DNA from: an uncultured Oscillospiraceae bacterium
GTDB taxonomy: Bacteria; Bacillota_A; Clostridia; Oscillospirales; Oscillospiraceae
Length of the DNA: 18,529 bases
Assembly (NCBI GenBank): GCA_900757695.1
Contig: CAAEOU010000291.1
Location: 1 to 18,529, forward strand
Direction: 5' to 3'
In this document: positions 6,942-14,081 of the stretch, one piece after another
Layout of the letters: each line of letters opens with the position of its first letter
Position numbering within the stretch: the stretch's first letter is position 1
The notes under the pieces: generated by a model
What the model saw: the letters and a program-made list of their open reading frames with translations, nothing else
Databases searched by the model: none
What the model was told of the DNA's origin: nothing
Position numbers and translations under genes: made by a program

Positions 6942-8249
6942 TTACTTCTTCTTTGGAACCAGCTTTTCCTTGCCGCCCATATAGGGACGCAGCACCTCCG
7001 GGATCAGGACGGAACCATCCTCCTGCAGGTTGTTCTCCAAAAATGCAATCAGCATTCTGGGAGGTGCAACGCAGGTGTTGTTCAGCGTGTGCGCCAGCTG
7101 CATCTTGCCGTTCTCATCCTTGTAACGGATCTTCAGGCGGCGAGCCTGTGCATCCCCCAGGTTAGAACAGGAGCAGACCTCAAAATATTTCTGCTGGCGG
7201 GGGCTCCAAGCCTCAATATCACAGGACTTTACCTTCAGATCAGCCAGATCACCGGAGCAGCACTCCAGCTGACGTACCGGAATATCCATGGAGCGGAACA
7301 GCTCAACAGACAGCTTCCAGAGCTTTTCATACCAGTCCTTGCTCTCTTCCGGCTTGCAGACCACGATCATTTCCTGCTTTTCGAACTGATGGATCCGGTA
7401 AACACCGCGCTCCTCAATGCCATGGGAGCCCTTTTCCTTCCGGAAGCAGGGGGAATAGGAGGTCAGGGTCAGCGGCAGCTGCTCAGCGGGAAGGATCTGG
7501 TCAATAAAGCGGCCGATCATGGAATGCTCAGAGGTGCCGATCAGATAGAGATCCTCACCTTCGATCTTATACATCATGGCATCCATATCGGTCTGGCTCA
7601 TAACGCCCTCTACCACGTTGCCGTGAATCATGAAAGGCGGGATCACATAGGTAAAGCCCTTGTCAATCATAAAATCACGGGCATAGGCCAGAACTGCCTC
7701 ATGAAGACGTGCAATATCTCCCAGCAGATAATAGAACCCGCTGCCAGAAACACGGCCAGCGGAATCCAGATCGATTCCGTCAAAGCTCTCCATAATATCC
7801 GTGTGATAGGGAACCGGATAGTCCGGCACTTTGGGCTCACCAAAGCGCTGTACCTCAACATTATAGCTGTCATCCGGGCCAAGCGGCACGGAGGGATCGA
7901 TGATATTGGGGATTACCAGCATGATCTTATGGATCTCCGCAGCCAGCTCATCTTCCTTTTTCTCCAGCTCAGCCAGCCGGTCAGCGTCAGCCTTGACCTG
8001 TGCCTTGACCTTTTCGGCCTCTTCCAGCTTACTGGGATCCTTCTTGGCCATGCCCATGAGCTTACCGATCTGCTTAGACAGCGTGTTGCGTGCAGTACGA
8101 AGCTCCTGTGCCTCAGAAATGGCTGCACGATTCTCAGCGTCCAGTGCAATTACCTGATCCACCAGCGGGAGCTTCTCATCCTGAAACTTCTTTTTAATAT
8201 TTTCTTTTACAATGTCCGGATTTTCCCGGATAAACTTAATGTCAAGCAT
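6942..8249 (-). CDS. serS: Seryl-tRNA synthetase
   Basis: Class II synthetase, 435 residues, charging tRNA-Ser in the cytosol. The N-terminal third is the long antiparallel coiled-coil tRNA-binding arm (about 28-110, rich in K, E and A). The catalytic domain has TSEHSMIG, motif 2 as FRKEKGSHGIEERGVYRIHQFEKQE-type sequence (about 270-295), the serine-pocket region and motif 3 near the C-terminus. Motif 3 reads NNTCVAPPRMLIAFLENN instead of the common NGSGLAVGR...LEN pattern. Start: MLDIKFIREN is the canonical N-terminus, with GAGGTGG upstream. It lies 18 bp after parB. Confidence 0.97.
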   Translation of the reverse strand: MLDIKFIRENPDIVKENIKKKFQDEKLPLVDQVIALDAENRAAISEAQELRTARNTLSKQIGKLMGMAKKDPSKLEEAEKVKAQVKADADRLAELEKKEDELAAEIHKIMLVIPNIIDPSVPLGPDDSYNVEVQRFGEPKVPDYPVPYHTDIMESFDGIDLDSAGRVSGSGFYYLLGDIARLHEAVLAYARDFMIDKGFTYVIPPFMIHGNVVEGVMSQTDMDAMMYKIEGEDLYLIGTSEHSMIGRFIDQILPAEQLPLTLTSYSPCFRKEKGSHGIEERGVYRIHQFEKQEMIVVCKPEESKDWYEKLWKLSVELFRSMDIPVRQLECCSGDLADLKVKSCDIEAWSPRQQKYFEVCSCSNLGDAQARRLKIRYKDENGKMQLAHTLNNTCVAPPRMLIAFLENNLQEDGSVLIPEVLRPYMGGKEKLVPKKK

Positions 8250-8267
8250 GTTTTTCCACCTCGTAAT

Positions 8268-9140
8268 TTATTTGCGGCCCAGAGCCTCCAGCGCATCCAT
8301 CAGCTGCTGAAGATCCTCCTGTCCGTAGTATTCCAACTGAAAAATACCCTTTTTCTTACCGGGCTGAATGTGTACGCCCCGCCCCAATCGTTTGCTGAGG
8401 CTCTTTTCACACTCTTTATAATAGTCTACCCTTAAAATGCTCTCAGGCTCCGGCTCTGTCTGCGGTTTCAGCATTCGTTTGATCAGTGCCTCCGTCTGGC
8501 GGACTGACAGCTGCTGCTCCATAATTTTTTGAGCCGCTTCCTTTTGCAATTCTTCTGAGGGCAGGGGAATCAGCGCTCTGGCATGGCCGGCAGACAGGCT
8601 GCCATCCTCAACCAGTAATACAATGGCTTTTGGGAGCTTCAGCAGACGCAGCGCATTTGCCACCGCAGGTCTTGATTTTCCAACACTTTTTGCCGCTTCC
8701 TCCTGACTCATGCCAAAGCTCGTTATCAGGGCCTCATAGCCCCGTGCTTCTTCCATGGGATTCAGATCTTCTCGCTGCAAATTTTCAATCAGCGTTAGTT
8801 CCGCTGCGGTCTGGTCATCCGCCTCGATGATATTTACAGGCACCTCTTTCAGCCCAGCCAATCTGGATGCACGCCACCTGCGTTCGCCAGCAATGATCTG
8901 ATAGTAGCCGTTTTCCATTTGGCGCACCGCAATTGGCTGAATCAGTCCATGCTCTGAAATGGAAGCCGCCAGTTCTCCCAGAGCTTCTTCATCAAAGTCT
9001 CTTCTAGGCTGCGCACGATTGGGTTCCAGCTTTTGAATGGGGAGTACCTGGATCTGCTTCTGTGGCTCTACCGGTGTGACCGGATCTGCAAACAGTGCCC
9101 CAAGGCCTTTTCCCAGTCCCTTCTGGCTTGATTTTGCCAT
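8268..9140 (-). CDS. parB: Chromosome partitioning protein ParB (Spo0J)
   Basis: 290-residue DNA-sliding clamp and CTPase that loads at parS and spreads over origin-proximal DNA. Visible parts: the basic N-terminal tail with GLGKGLGALF, which stimulates ParA; the CTP-binding domain with GERRWRAS (85-92) and the ENLQRED box (119-125); the parS-reading helix-turn-helix around SQEEAAKSVGKSRPAVANALRLL (145-167); and a C-terminal dimerisation segment. AAGGAG lies eight bases before the ATG. It follows parA after 65 bp that contain a perfect parS. Confidence 0.97.
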   Translation of the reverse strand: MAKSSQKGLGKGLGALFADPVTPVEPQKQIQVLPIQKLEPNRAQPRRDFDEEALGELAASISEHGLIQPIAVRQMENGYYQIIAGERRWRASRLAGLKEVPVNIIEADDQTAAELTLIENLQREDLNPMEEARGYEALITSFGMSQEEAAKSVGKSRPAVANALRLLKLPKAIVLLVEDGSLSAGHARALIPLPSEELQKEAAQKIMEQQLSVRQTEALIKRMLKPQTEPEPESILRVDYYKECEKSLSKRLGRGVHIQPGKKKGIFQLEYYGQEDLQQLMDALEALGRK

Positions 9141-9178
9141 AGAACCGCTCCTTTATGGTGATGTCCGCCGACTTTTGA

Positions 9179-9194
9179 TGTTTCACGTGAAACA
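9179..9194. promoter_or_regulatory. parS site 1 (between parA and parB)
   Basis: The palindrome TGTTTCACGTGAAACA matches the Firmicute parS consensus TGTTNCACGTGAAACA at all positions. It lies in the 65-bp parA-parB gap. Confidence 0.97.
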
Positions 9195-9205
9195 TCTCCA
9201 TCAGC

Positions 9206-9958
9206 TTATACTGATTTTTGGATGATTTCCTTTGCCAGATTCATATAGCTCTCAGCGCCACGGCTATACTTATCATAGGATGTAATGGGCATGCCGTGGC
9301 TTGGCGCCTCACTGAGCCGGACATTTCGAGGAATGACCGTTGCAAACACCTTTCCGGGGAAATGCCTCCGTACCTCCTGTGCTACCTGCATACTGAGGTT
9401 GGTACGACCATCATACATGGTAAGCGCCAATCCAAAGATGCCGATATCAGGCTGATAGGTGCGTTTTACTGCTCGAAGTGTCCCCATCAAGTCACTAAGC
9501 CCCTCCAGCGCATAATATTCGCATTGTACCGGAACGATGACTTGATCCGCTGCTGTAAGTGCATTCAATGTCAGTAACTCCAGTGACGGGGGGCAATCAA
9601 TGAAAATATAATCATATTCCTTTTTCAGTGGCTCCAGCTTATCCTTCAGACGAAATTCACGGCGTTCCAGACTGACCAATTCAATACCGGCACCAGCCAG
9701 TGCTGCACCTGAAGGGATCAAGTCACCATACTCCGTATGAATGACAGCATCCTTCGCCGGAACATCATTAATAATGACGTCATAGACCGAGCTGGCCACA
9801 TCGTTCTTTTCGACTCCAAGGCCGGATGTAGCATTGGCCTGCGGGTCAAAGTCACATAGCAGCACCCGTTTTCCCAGCGCCGTCATTGCTGCCGTCAGGC
9901 TTACAGCAGTGGTGGTTTTTCCCACACCGCCTTTCTGGTTAACCAGCGACAAGATCAT
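9206..9958 (-). CDS. parA: Chromosome partitioning ATPase ParA (Soj)
   Basis: 250-residue deviant Walker-type ATPase. KGGVGKTTT (9-17) is the Walker A motif with the signature lysine, LLCDFDPQANAT (33-44) the A' motif, and YIFIDCPPSL the Walker B strand. It works with ParB on origin segregation and control of initiation. The open frame reaches back to a TTG at 10066, but the real start is the ATG at 9958: it gives the standard MILSLVNQKGG N-terminus, has AAGGAGG seven bases upstream, and the predicted transcription start (about 10010) lies downstream of most of that extension. Confidence 0.97.
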   Translation of the reverse strand: MILSLVNQKGGVGKTTTAVSLTAAMTALGKRVLLCDFDPQANATSGLGVEKNDVASSVYDVIINDVPAKDAVIHTEYGDLIPSGAALAGAGIELVSLERREFRLKDKLEPLKKEYDYIFIDCPPSLELLTLNALTAADQVIVPVQCEYYALEGLSDLMGTLRAVKRTYQPDIGIFGLALTMYDGRTNLSMQVAQEVRRHFPGKVFATVIPRNVRLSEAPSHGMPITSYDKYSRGAESYMNLAKEIIQKSV

Positions 9959-10016
9959 TTTTCCGGCCTCCTTCTCCTGACACACAGCTTTACTGTGCTG
10001 TTTTTTAGGCTTTTTT

Positions 10017-10045
10017 ATTATAACAACTACTGTATCACAATGCAA
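10017..10045 (-). promoter_or_regulatory. Predicted promoter of the parA operon
   Basis: Minus strand TTGCAT (10045-10040), 17-bp spacer, TATAAT (10022-10017). The start would lie near 10010, about 50 nt before the parA ATG. It is the only clear leftward promoter upstream of the seven-gene operon, and parS site 2 sits 24 bp upstream of its -35 box. Confidence 0.75.
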
Positions 10046-10068
10046 GGGATTTGTCCCCCTGCTCAAAA

Positions 10069-10084
10069 AGTTTCACGTGAAACA
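10069..10084. promoter_or_regulatory. parS site 2 (upstream of parA)
   Basis: AGTTTCACGTGAAACA matches the parS consensus at 15 of 16 positions (only the first base differs). It lies between the parA promoter and the divergent lysR promoter, so bound ParB could also influence these two promoters. Confidence 0.93.
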
Positions 10085-10137
10085 TTTCGGGCAGGTTTTC
10101 ACAGCTCCGCATTTCAGCCTCACAGCGGCTCTCTGCC

Positions 10138-10166
10138 TTGACCGGACTACATTCTTTTGATAAAAT
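10138..10166 (+). promoter_or_regulatory. Predicted promoter for the lysR-tsaD operon
   Basis: TTGACC (10138-10143), 17-bp spacer, TAAAAT (10161-10166) preceded by TGA as an extended -10. Start near 10173, so the coding region cannot begin at the TTG inside the -35 box. Confidence 0.75.
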
Positions 10167-10188
10167 AATAGAAAAGGAGCGATGCAGC

Positions 10189-11154
10189 ATGGAACTTTCT
10201 CTACTCTATTACTTCAAAACCGTTGCAGAGCAGGAGAATATCACAAAAGCAGCCGAATTGCTGTATATCTCACAGCCGGCCCTCAGCAAAGCCATCGCAA
10301 AGCTGGAAAAAAGTCTGGATGTTACACTGTTTGAACGCAGGAAGGGACGAATCAGTTTATCAGCCATGGGGCGGGTCTACTACGAATATGTGTCCTCGGC
10401 ATTTCAGGTATTGGAAACCGGAGAAAAAAAGCTGGAAGAAATGAAGCAAACCTCTGCGGAAACCGTTTCCATTGCTTCTCCCGTGGCCGGAGTATTGCAG
10501 GAGCTGATCTACAATTTTTTGCTCTCTGGCGATTTAATTCAAATCAATCAGTATTTCTATGAGGAGCACATTCTGGAAAGTGAACTGCTTTCCGGAAAAC
10601 TGGATTTTGCCGTAACCCCGGTTACAATTGAAAACAGTGAAATTGAGCAGATCAAGCTCATGGAGGAAGAAGTATTCATTGTACTCAGTCAAGATCATCC
10701 GCTGGCAAAAAAGCAATATATCAAGCTGGCTGATCTCAAGAATAACTACTTTCTGGTAGATGAAGCAAGCTTTGATCAGAAAATCGTGTGTGTTCTTTGC
10801 GGAATTGCCGGCTTTGAGCCTAAAATTCTGCTGCACAGCAATGAAGGTGATCTGATCGATGATGCACTGCGGAGCAATTTAGGGGTTGCACTGGTTCCCG
10901 CTAACCTGATCTACCGAAAAAATATGAATCGACTGGCCATTCTCCGTTCCACTGATGTGGAACTGGTGCGTCTTCTGTCCATTGCAAAGCGGAGAGACCG
11001 TATTTTCCCCGCCAACACCGCCCGGCTCTATCATTATACCATTCATTACTTTGAGCAATTAGGGAGAGAACTCAGCGAATACTTTGACGGTCTTTTCCCG
11101 GAGATTCCTATGGAGGATCGAAAGCGGCTTGGAATCAACAATCTGAAAGAGTAA
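10189..11154 (+). CDS. LysR-family transcriptional regulator
   Basis: 322 residues from the ATG at 10189, which has AAGGAG nine bases upstream. The N-terminal winged helix-turn-helix is textbook LysR: LLYYFKTVAEQENITKAAELL followed by SQPALSKAIAKLEKSLDVTLFER (about residues 4-50). A linker helix leads into the periplasmic-binding-protein-like effector domain (about 90-300) with SQDHPLA and a NLGVALVP segment. The C-terminal tail after about 300 is longer than average. Ligand and target are unknown. LysR proteins often control the adjacent gene; the VOC gene 56 bp downstream is in the same direction and could be co-transcribed. Confidence 0.93.
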   Translation: MELSLLYYFKTVAEQENITKAAELLYISQPALSKAIAKLEKSLDVTLFERRKGRISLSAMGRVYYEYVSSAFQVLETGEKKLEEMKQTSAETVSIASPVAGVLQELIYNFLLSGDLIQINQYFYEEHILESELLSGKLDFAVTPVTIENSEIEQIKLMEEEVFIVLSQDHPLAKKQYIKLADLKNNYFLVDEASFDQKIVCVLCGIAGFEPKILLHSNEGDLIDDALRSNLGVALVPANLIYRKNMNRLAILRSTDVELVRLLSIAKRRDRIFPANTARLYHYTIHYFEQLGRELSEYFDGLFPEIPMEDRKRLGINNLKE

Positions 11155-11210
11155 TTGATTTATCTATATAAATAGATAGAAATCTAAAACCATAGAATTG
11201 AGGCATAATT

Positions 11211-11606
11211 ATGGATTCATTGATTTGCGGCATTCATCACGCCGCGCTAAAATGCGGAAGCATAGAAAAATTTGAGGAAACCCTTTCTTTCTATCAGAAT
11301 GTACTGGGCCTCAAGCTGGTTCGGAGTTGGGGCGAGGGGCTGAATGCAGGCGCCATGCTTTCTACAGGAGACAATCTCTTGGAGATCTTTGCAGACGGAG
11401 ACCTTCTTCCACAGGGAACCATCCATCATTTTGCTCTGCGCACCACCAACACCGATGCCTGTGTCTCCGCCGTGCGGCAGGCGGGTTATCCCATTACGGT
11501 TGTACCGAAAGATATTGTAATCGCTTCTGAGCCGCCATTTCCCGCACGAATTGCGTTTTGTCAGGGTCCCATTGGCGAAGTGATTGAGTTTTTTCAGGAG
11601 CGTTGA
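11211..11606 (+). CDS. VOC (glyoxalase/bleomycin-resistance superfamily) protein
   Basis: 131 residues with two beta-alpha-beta-beta-beta modules, the vicinal oxygen chelate fold. All four metal-ligand positions appear filled: H9/H10 in the first strand (GIHHAALKC), E58 (NLLEIFADG), H72/H73 (GTIHHFALR) and E126 (IGEVIEFFQ). That pattern fits a divalent-metal lyase, epimerase or dioxygenase-like enzyme such as lactoylglutathione lyase or methylmalonyl-CoA epimerase relatives; the substrate cannot be told. GAGG lies seven bases before the ATG. It sits between lysR and rimI, 10 bp upstream of the chosen rimI start. Confidence 0.85.
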   Translation: MDSLICGIHHAALKCGSIEKFEETLSFYQNVLGLKLVRSWGEGLNAGAMLSTGDNLLEIFADGDLLPQGTIHHFALRTTNTDACVSAVRQAGYPITVVPKDIVIASEPPFPARIAFCQGPIGEVIEFFQER

Positions 11607-11616
11607 AGCAAATACG

Positions 11617-12069
11617 ATGATAATTGCAACCATGAATCATGAAACGGTGGAAGCCGTGGCGCAATTGGAATCCCAATGCTTCTCCACGCCATGGAGCCAT
11701 GGGGATTTGATCCATGAATTGGACAATCCATGGGCCATCTGGCTTACTGCCACCGAAAACGACAAGCTGGCAGGATATCTGGGTATTCAATACGGGCCAG
11801 ACGGCGCAGATATCATGTCCATCGCCACAGAACCAGCCTTTCGGGGGAAAGGCGTTGCAAAACTGCTGCTGCAAGAAATGGAACAGCGGCTGATTGCGCT
11901 GTCCCTGCAATGGATCACATTGGAGGTGCGCCCTTCCAATGCCTCCGCACTGGCGCTTTATAAGAGTCTGGGTTTTCAACAGGTTGGCAGACGGCCCCGT
12001 TACTATCAAAAACCCACAGAGGACGCCCTGCTGCTGACAAAATATTTTAAGGAGGAACCCACATGCTGA
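11617..12069 (+). CDS. rimI: Ribosomal protein bS18-alanine N-acetyltransferase RimI
   Basis: GNAT acetyltransferase of 150 residues. It has the RimI N-terminal pattern E-x-x-CF-x-x-PWS (18-27), the acetyl-CoA pyrophosphate loop RGKGVAKLLL (76-85), the catalytic glutamate in TLEVRPSNASALALYKSLGF (101-120) and the conserved tyrosine at 115. It acetylates the N-terminus of S18 in characterised bacteria and is commonly paired with tsaD. The open frame begins earlier at a TTG (11584) inside the VOC gene; the ATG at 11617 gives the family N-terminus although its ribosome site (AGGAG 16 bases upstream) is distant. Its stop overlaps the tsaD start by seven bases. Confidence 0.9.
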   Translation: MIIATMNHETVEAVAQLESQCFSTPWSHGDLIHELDNPWAIWLTATENDKLAGYLGIQYGPDGADIMSIATEPAFRGKGVAKLLLQEMEQRLIALSLQWITLEVRPSNASALALYKSLGFQQVGRRPRYYQKPTEDALLLTKYFKEEPTC

Positions 12070-13097
12070 TTTTGGGAATCGAGAGCTCTTGTGATGAAAC
12101 AGCCCTTTCCGTGTCACGGGGCGGACGTGAGATACTGTCAAACTGCGTTTTAAGTCAGATCGATATGCACACCATCTATGGGGGTGTTGTGCCGGAAATT
12201 GCATCCAGAAAACATATCGAAGCCATTACCGGTCTTGCAGATGAAGCAATCAAACAGGCTGGCATTACCAAGGCTGATTTGGATGCCATCGCCGTTACCT
12301 ATGCACCGGGTCTCATCGGTGCGCTCCTGGTGGGTGTAAACTTTGCAAAAGCCGCCGCATTGGCACTGAATATTCCAATTATTCCGGTGCATCATATTCG
12401 TGGCCATATCGCTGCAAACTATATTGCATTTCCGGAATTGGAACCGCCCTTTGTATGCCTCAGTGTCTCCGGCGGAAATACGCTGATTCTGGATGTACGG
12501 GATTACACCGATACCCGAATCATGGGTTCCAGCCGGGATGACGCAGCAGGGGAGTGCTTTGACAAGGTTGCCCGTGTCCTCGGTATGCCCTATCCCGGTG
12601 GAAAAGCACTGGACGATAAAAGCAAAACAGGGGATCCCTCTGCCTACCATTTGCCCCGTTCCAAAGTGGATGGCGCTCCACTGGACATGAGCTTTTCCGG
12701 TCTGAAAACCGCCGCATTGAATATCATTCACAATGCCCAGCAAAAGGGGGAGGAACTGAATATTCCCGATCTCTGTGCCAGCTTTGTCTCCGCAGTACAG
12801 GATACATTGGTTCCCAGAACCATGGAAGCACTGAAGATCACCGGCTATCAAAAGCTTGCCATTGCCGGGGGTGTTGCAGCCAATTCCCACATTCGCAGTG
12901 CCTTTGAACGGGAGTGCAAAACCTGCGGCGCATCCCTTTACATGCCGCCTTTAAGCCTTTGCGGCGATAACGGTGCCATGATTGCCTGCCAAGGCTACTA
13001 TGAGTATTTGGCTGGGCATATTGCCGGTCAGGAGCTCAATGCCATTGCATCGCTCTCCGCAGAAAAAGGCAGCTACCATTTTGCGCCTGCGTTTTAA
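12063..13097 (+). CDS. tsaD: tRNA N6-adenosine threonylcarbamoyltransferase TsaD
   Basis: 344 residues, standard length. ASKHA-fold protein that transfers the threonylcarbamoyl group to A37 of ANN-decoding tRNAs together with TsaB and TsaE. It starts MLILGIESSCDETA, has the metal-binding HHIRGH (H111 and H115), SVSGGNT (134-140), the CFDKVAR and PYPGG segments and a C-terminal IAGGVAAN and CGDNGAMIA. AAGGAGG lies seven bases before the ATG; the start overlaps rimI. In many Firmicutes tsaE and tsaB precede rimI-tsaD; here lysR and a VOC gene occupy that place, so tsaB/tsaE must be elsewhere. Confidence 0.98.
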   Translation: MLILGIESSCDETALSVSRGGREILSNCVLSQIDMHTIYGGVVPEIASRKHIEAITGLADEAIKQAGITKADLDAIAVTYAPGLIGALLVGVNFAKAAALALNIPIIPVHHIRGHIAANYIAFPELEPPFVCLSVSGGNTLILDVRDYTDTRIMGSSRDDAAGECFDKVARVLGMPYPGGKALDDKSKTGDPSAYHLPRSKVDGAPLDMSFSGLKTAALNIIHNAQQKGEELNIPDLCASFVSAVQDTLVPRTMEALKITGYQKLAIAGGVAANSHIRSAFERECKTCGASLYMPPLSLCGDNGAMIACQGYYEYLAGHIAGQELNAIASLSAEKGSYHFAPAF

Positions 13098-13415
13098 TTA
13101 TCCATATTATTCCATTTATTTAGTAGATTACATGGAAAATCACGTTGTATGAAGGAAAATATTCTTGAAATTTGGTATTATTTTACTTGACAAGAAAAAT
13201 TTCAGCTTTTTATGTCAACTAAACTTATCCCCACACTGGTGTAAAACTATTGTGGATAATACTGTGGATAATCTGGAAAACCCCATAATAACCGGTGGAA
13301 TTCATGGGGATAACTGTGGATAACTCTGTGGAAACTGTGGATAACTTTTGCACAACCCCTTTCTTGTATAATTTATGTAAACAAAATGCGATTCTACTCT
13401 AAAAAGTTTTCCACA
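13098..13415. other. DnaA-box cluster in AT-rich non-coding DNA (candidate oriC or DnaA-binding locus)
   Basis: About 420 bp separate tsaD from the tRNA gene and no gene is seen in them. Four exact copies of TGTGGATAA (reverse complement of the DnaA box TTATCCACA) lie at 13251-13259, 13263-13271, 13315-13323 and 13336-13344, all in the same orientation. One-mismatch boxes lie at 13098-13106 (TTATCCATA), 13225-13233 (TTATCCCCA), 13305-13313 (TGGGGATAA), 13346-13354 (TTTTGCACA) and 13407-13415 (TTTTCCACA). The cluster is flanked by AT-rich DNA (13098-13220 and 13355-13410) that could serve as an unwinding element. This density is origin-like. dnaA itself is not in the window, so a secondary DnaA-titrating or regulatory site is also possible. 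Confidence 0.75.
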
Positions 13416-13473
13416 GGCATTCTGCATTATTAGAATCTTTCACCTTCATTTCCAGCAAATTTATGATCCGGGG

Positions 13474-13502
13474 TTGACGTGAAACCCGATTCATGGTAAA
13501 AT
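13474..13502 (+). promoter_or_regulatory. Promoter of tRNA-Thr
   Basis: TTGACG (13474-13479), 17-bp spacer, TAAAAT (13497-13502) preceded by TGG as an extended -10. The start near 13509 is about 8 nt before the mature tRNA. Confidence 0.8.
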
Positions 13503-13516
13503 AGTCAAGATAAATT

Positions 13517-13591
13517 GCTGATGTGGCTCAATGGCAGAGCATCTCACTCGTAATGAGAAGGTTGTGGGTTCGATTCCCACCATCAGCTCCA
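13517..13591 (+). tRNA. tRNA-Thr (anticodon CGT)
   Basis: Complete cloverleaf: 7-bp acceptor GCTGATG (13517-13523) with CATCAGC (13581-13587), D stem GCTC/GAGC, anticodon stem TCTCA/TGAGA with loop CTCGTAA (anticodon CGT at 13549-13551, reading the threonine codon ACG), five-base variable loop, T stem GTGGG/CCCAC with loop TTCGATT, discriminator T, and encoded CCA at 13589-13591. Its ANN codon makes it a substrate for the t6A pathway to which the upstream tsaD belongs. Confidence 0.97.
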
Positions 13592-13630
13592 TCCCCATGG
13601 AACCATGTTCCATGGGGATTTCTTTTTATT
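13591..13630 (+). terminator. Terminator of tRNA-Thr
   Basis: A perfect 13-bp stem (13591-13603 with 13607-13619, 3-nt loop) followed by TTCTTTTTATTT. The stem begins at the last base of the encoded CCA. Confidence 0.93.
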
Positions 13631-13738
13631 TAACATCCTCAGGCGGAATGAATCTGCCCTGTGACCGAAAGGAATGCCTGTGGTATGGGGACTCGGCTAC
13701 GCCGCGATTCACGACGAACCCGCTGCTTCATTTTTATC

Positions 13739-13767
13739 TTGACATTTTAAAGTATCTTTGCTTAAAT
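13739..13767 (+). promoter_or_regulatory. Predicted promoter for the cysteine-rich protein and second MATE gene
   Basis: TTGACA (13739-13744), 17-bp spacer, TTAAAT (13762-13767). The predicted start near 13775 leaves a leader of about 95 nt. The stretch before it (13636-13735) holds no gene I can support. Confidence 0.6.
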
Positions 13768-13869
13768 GTTAGTATTGTTTTGAAACTCTTTTCTAAAAGC
13801 GAGGATTCCTGCTGAATAATTCATTGTTATATTGTTAGGAAATATCATCATGAAAAGAGGGAGAAATTC

Positions 13870-14055
13870 ATGTCATGTGAAAATCAAAGACCCTGCACCT
13901 GTCGCAATATTAACTGTAAGAATCACGGCCGCTGCTGCGCCTGTGTTGCAACCCATCGGGAACGTGGCAATCTTCCATTCTGTCTCTATACCCCCGAACA
14001 AATTGCAGAAATGGAACGAAATCGCCCGAAAATGCCGCCACCAGATCATCACTAA
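13870..14055 (+). CDS. Small cysteine-rich protein, DUF6485-like
   Basis: 61 residues with eight cysteines: C3, C9, C11, C16, C22, C23, C25 and C38. The core CTCRNINCKNHGRCCACV followed by HRERGNLPFC closely follows the pattern I recall for the small clostridial DUF6485 family (CxCx4Cx5CCxC, then HRxRGxxPxC), probably a zinc-binding knuckle; function unknown. The family name rests on memory, not a search. The ATG has AGGGAG about seven bases upstream, and the next gene, a MATE exporter, starts 26 bp after its stop, so they likely form one operon. Confidence 0.8.
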   Translation: MSCENQRPCTCRNINCKNHGRCCACVATHRERGNLPFCLYTPEQIAEMERNRPKMPPPDHH

Positions 14056-14081
14056 ACATTCCGCAAGCAGGAGGATCGCAC

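Noticed and set aside
7089..8435. A 448-codon open frame on the plus strand opposite serS
   Set aside because: It is a mirror of a highly conserved gene, has no family motifs and no ribosome site; codon bias of serS leaves this antisense frame open.
9959..10066. N-terminal extension of ParA by 36 codons
   Set aside because: Starts at a TTG next to parS, overlaps the predicted promoter, and the family N-terminus with a perfect ribosome site lies at 9958.
12150..12890. A 246-codon frame opposite tsaD
   Set aside because: Antisense shadow; tsaD on the other strand is unambiguous.
13187..13218. TTGACA...TGTCAA inverted repeat after tsaD as promoter or terminator
   Set aside because: No matching -10 box at the right spacing and no T run; most likely incidental in AT-rich DNA.
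13531..13815. A 94-codon frame that starts inside tRNA-Thr
   Set aside because: It reads through the tRNA and its terminator and has no start signal.
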